In this document: piece after piece, positions 5,431 through 5,748 of the stretch | Layout of the letters: every line of letters starts with the position of its first letter | Numbering within the stretch: the stretch's first letter is position 1 | Assembly: GCA_017860075.1 (NCBI GenBank) | Contig: JAFNAH010000371.1 | Span: 1 to 5,748 of the forward strand | From: Acidobacteriota bacterium | GTDB taxonomy: Bacteria > Acidobacteriota > UBA6911 | Direction of reading: 5' to 3' | DNA: 5,748 nt | Program-made: the position numbers and the translations under genes | Notes under the pieces: generated by a model | What the model saw: the letters and a program-made list of their open reading frames with translations, nothing else | The model's database searches: none | Told to the model about the DNA's origin: nothing

Positions 5431-5447
5431 ATCCTGAATTCTGCATT
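5431..5447. repeat. Short degenerate copy of the ATTC-rich intergenic repeat
   Basis: ATCCTGAATTCTGCATT, 27 bases after the HD-hydrolase stop, shares the words ATCCTG and CTGCATT with the 3444-3454 part of the larger palindrome (ATCCTGCATTC). Like that element, it lies between convergent genes. It may be a relic of the same repeat family, but a short AT-rich word match could also be chance. Confidence 0.4.
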
Positions 5448-5469
5448 GAGCTGAAAGATGCTCGCTGAA

Positions 5470-5483
5470 TGCCGGCATCGGCA
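5470..5483. terminator. Small hairpin between convergent genes
   Basis: TGCCG-GCAT-CGGCA forms a five-base-pair stem with a four-base loop, nine bases from the NamZ-type gene's stop on the other strand. No T-tract follows in either direction. Only position supports a terminator role. Confidence 0.2.
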
Positions 5484-5491
5484 GGCATGTG

Positions 5492-5748
5492 CTACTCGTC
5501 ATAGAGCAGGTATGGCGCCTGCAGCTTCCTGAAAGAAGCCACGTCGTCACCCCAGCTCTCCCTGACCTCAGCCGGGGCAGCCCCGCGTTCGATCAGATCG
5601 GGGATGCTCCTTCCCCCGCAGAGTATTTCGATCGGCAGCTTCTCGTGCTCGTACTCGTAGGGCGGTTGCCGCCAGGCAAATGAATCAGGGTAGAGTGACT
5701 TGACCGACGTGATTACCGCGATGCCCGTCAGGTAGGGCTCGAAGGAGT
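5492..5748 (-). CDS. namZ: NamZ/DUF1343-type exo-beta-N-acetylmuramidase, C-terminal end (runs off the right edge)
   Basis: The last 84 residues of a minus-strand gene are visible, ending at TAG 5492-5494. The segment FEPYLTGIAVITSVKSLYPD, then WRQPPYEYEHEKLPIEILCG (about 25-44 of the visible part), RSIPDLIERGAAPAEVRESW and the terminal FRKLQAPYLLYDE match the C-terminal pattern of DUF1343/NamZ proteins, where PPYEYE, a D/E-I-L-x-G segment, an I-x-x-W helix and a final YLLY are typical. Characterised members remove N-acetylmuramic acid from peptidoglycan fragments during cell-wall recycling and are usually exported. The signal peptide and catalytic region lie outside the window. A cysteine replaces the usual alanine in the LAG segment (ILCGG). 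The family assignment rests on this tail only. Confidence 0.78.
   Translation of the reverse strand, partial: SFEPYLTGIAVITSVKSLYPDSFAWRQPPYEYEHEKLPIEILCGGRSIPDLIERGAAPAEVRESWGDDVASFRKLQAPYLLYDE

Noticed and set aside
1..5748. tRNA, rRNA, CRISPR, transposase or attachment-site signatures
   Set aside because: None was found on reading both strands. The only repeats are the ATTC-rich elements, and no target-site duplication or integrase is visible.

Overview
The window is a gene-dense stretch of moderately high-GC bacterial DNA. It holds seven protein genes, one cut by each edge of the window, and no tRNA, rRNA, CRISPR array, transposase or integrase that I can see. Clear Shine-Dalgarno sequences, an ECF sigma factor with a membrane-anchored anti-sigma, a small exported protein and a peptidoglycan-recycling type hydrolase suggest a free-living Gram-negative-type bacterium. 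The anti-sigma style and short ATTC-rich intergenic repeats remind me of Acidobacteriota/Aminicenantes-like or deltaproteobacterial lineages. That is an impression only, and the phylum cannot be fixed from this sequence.

Layout. (1) Positions 1-1295, minus strand: a CYTH-domain protein (class IV adenylate cyclase/triphosphatase type) followed after 12 bases by asnS, asparaginyl-tRNA synthetase, whose C-terminal half lies outside the window. (2) 1296-1574: divergent intergenic region. (3) 1575-3411, plus strand: a compact three-gene operon of ECF sigma factor, zinc-finger anti-sigma with one membrane helix and a long outer coiled-coil region, and a small signal-peptide protein of unknown function. 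(4) 3404-3482: an AT-rich imperfect palindrome that supplies the stop codon and probably the last residues of the small exported protein. (5) 3539-4537, minus strand: a fusion of a P-loop kinase-like domain to a deoxycytidylate deaminase domain. (6) 4538-4816: divergent intergenic region with candidate promoters both ways and a GTCAATC/GATTGAC dyad on the deaminase promoter. (7) 4817-5404, plus strand: an HD-domain hydrolase. (8) 5492-5748, minus strand: the C-terminal end of a NamZ/DUF1343-type exo-beta-N-acetylmuramidase.

How the parts work together. The sigma/anti-sigma/exported-protein cluster is a self-contained envelope-signalling unit: the anti-sigma would hold the sigma factor at the membrane until a periplasmic signal is sensed. 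The deaminase fusion and the divergent HD hydrolase could both act on nucleotides. The fusion has the domain order of yeast Dcd1 and of the bacterial anti-phage AvcD-type deaminases, so it may be ordinary dUMP/dTTP supply or a nucleotide-depletion defence enzyme. This locus is the best candidate for something under-described, together with the unknown third gene of the sigma operon and the repeat that ends it.
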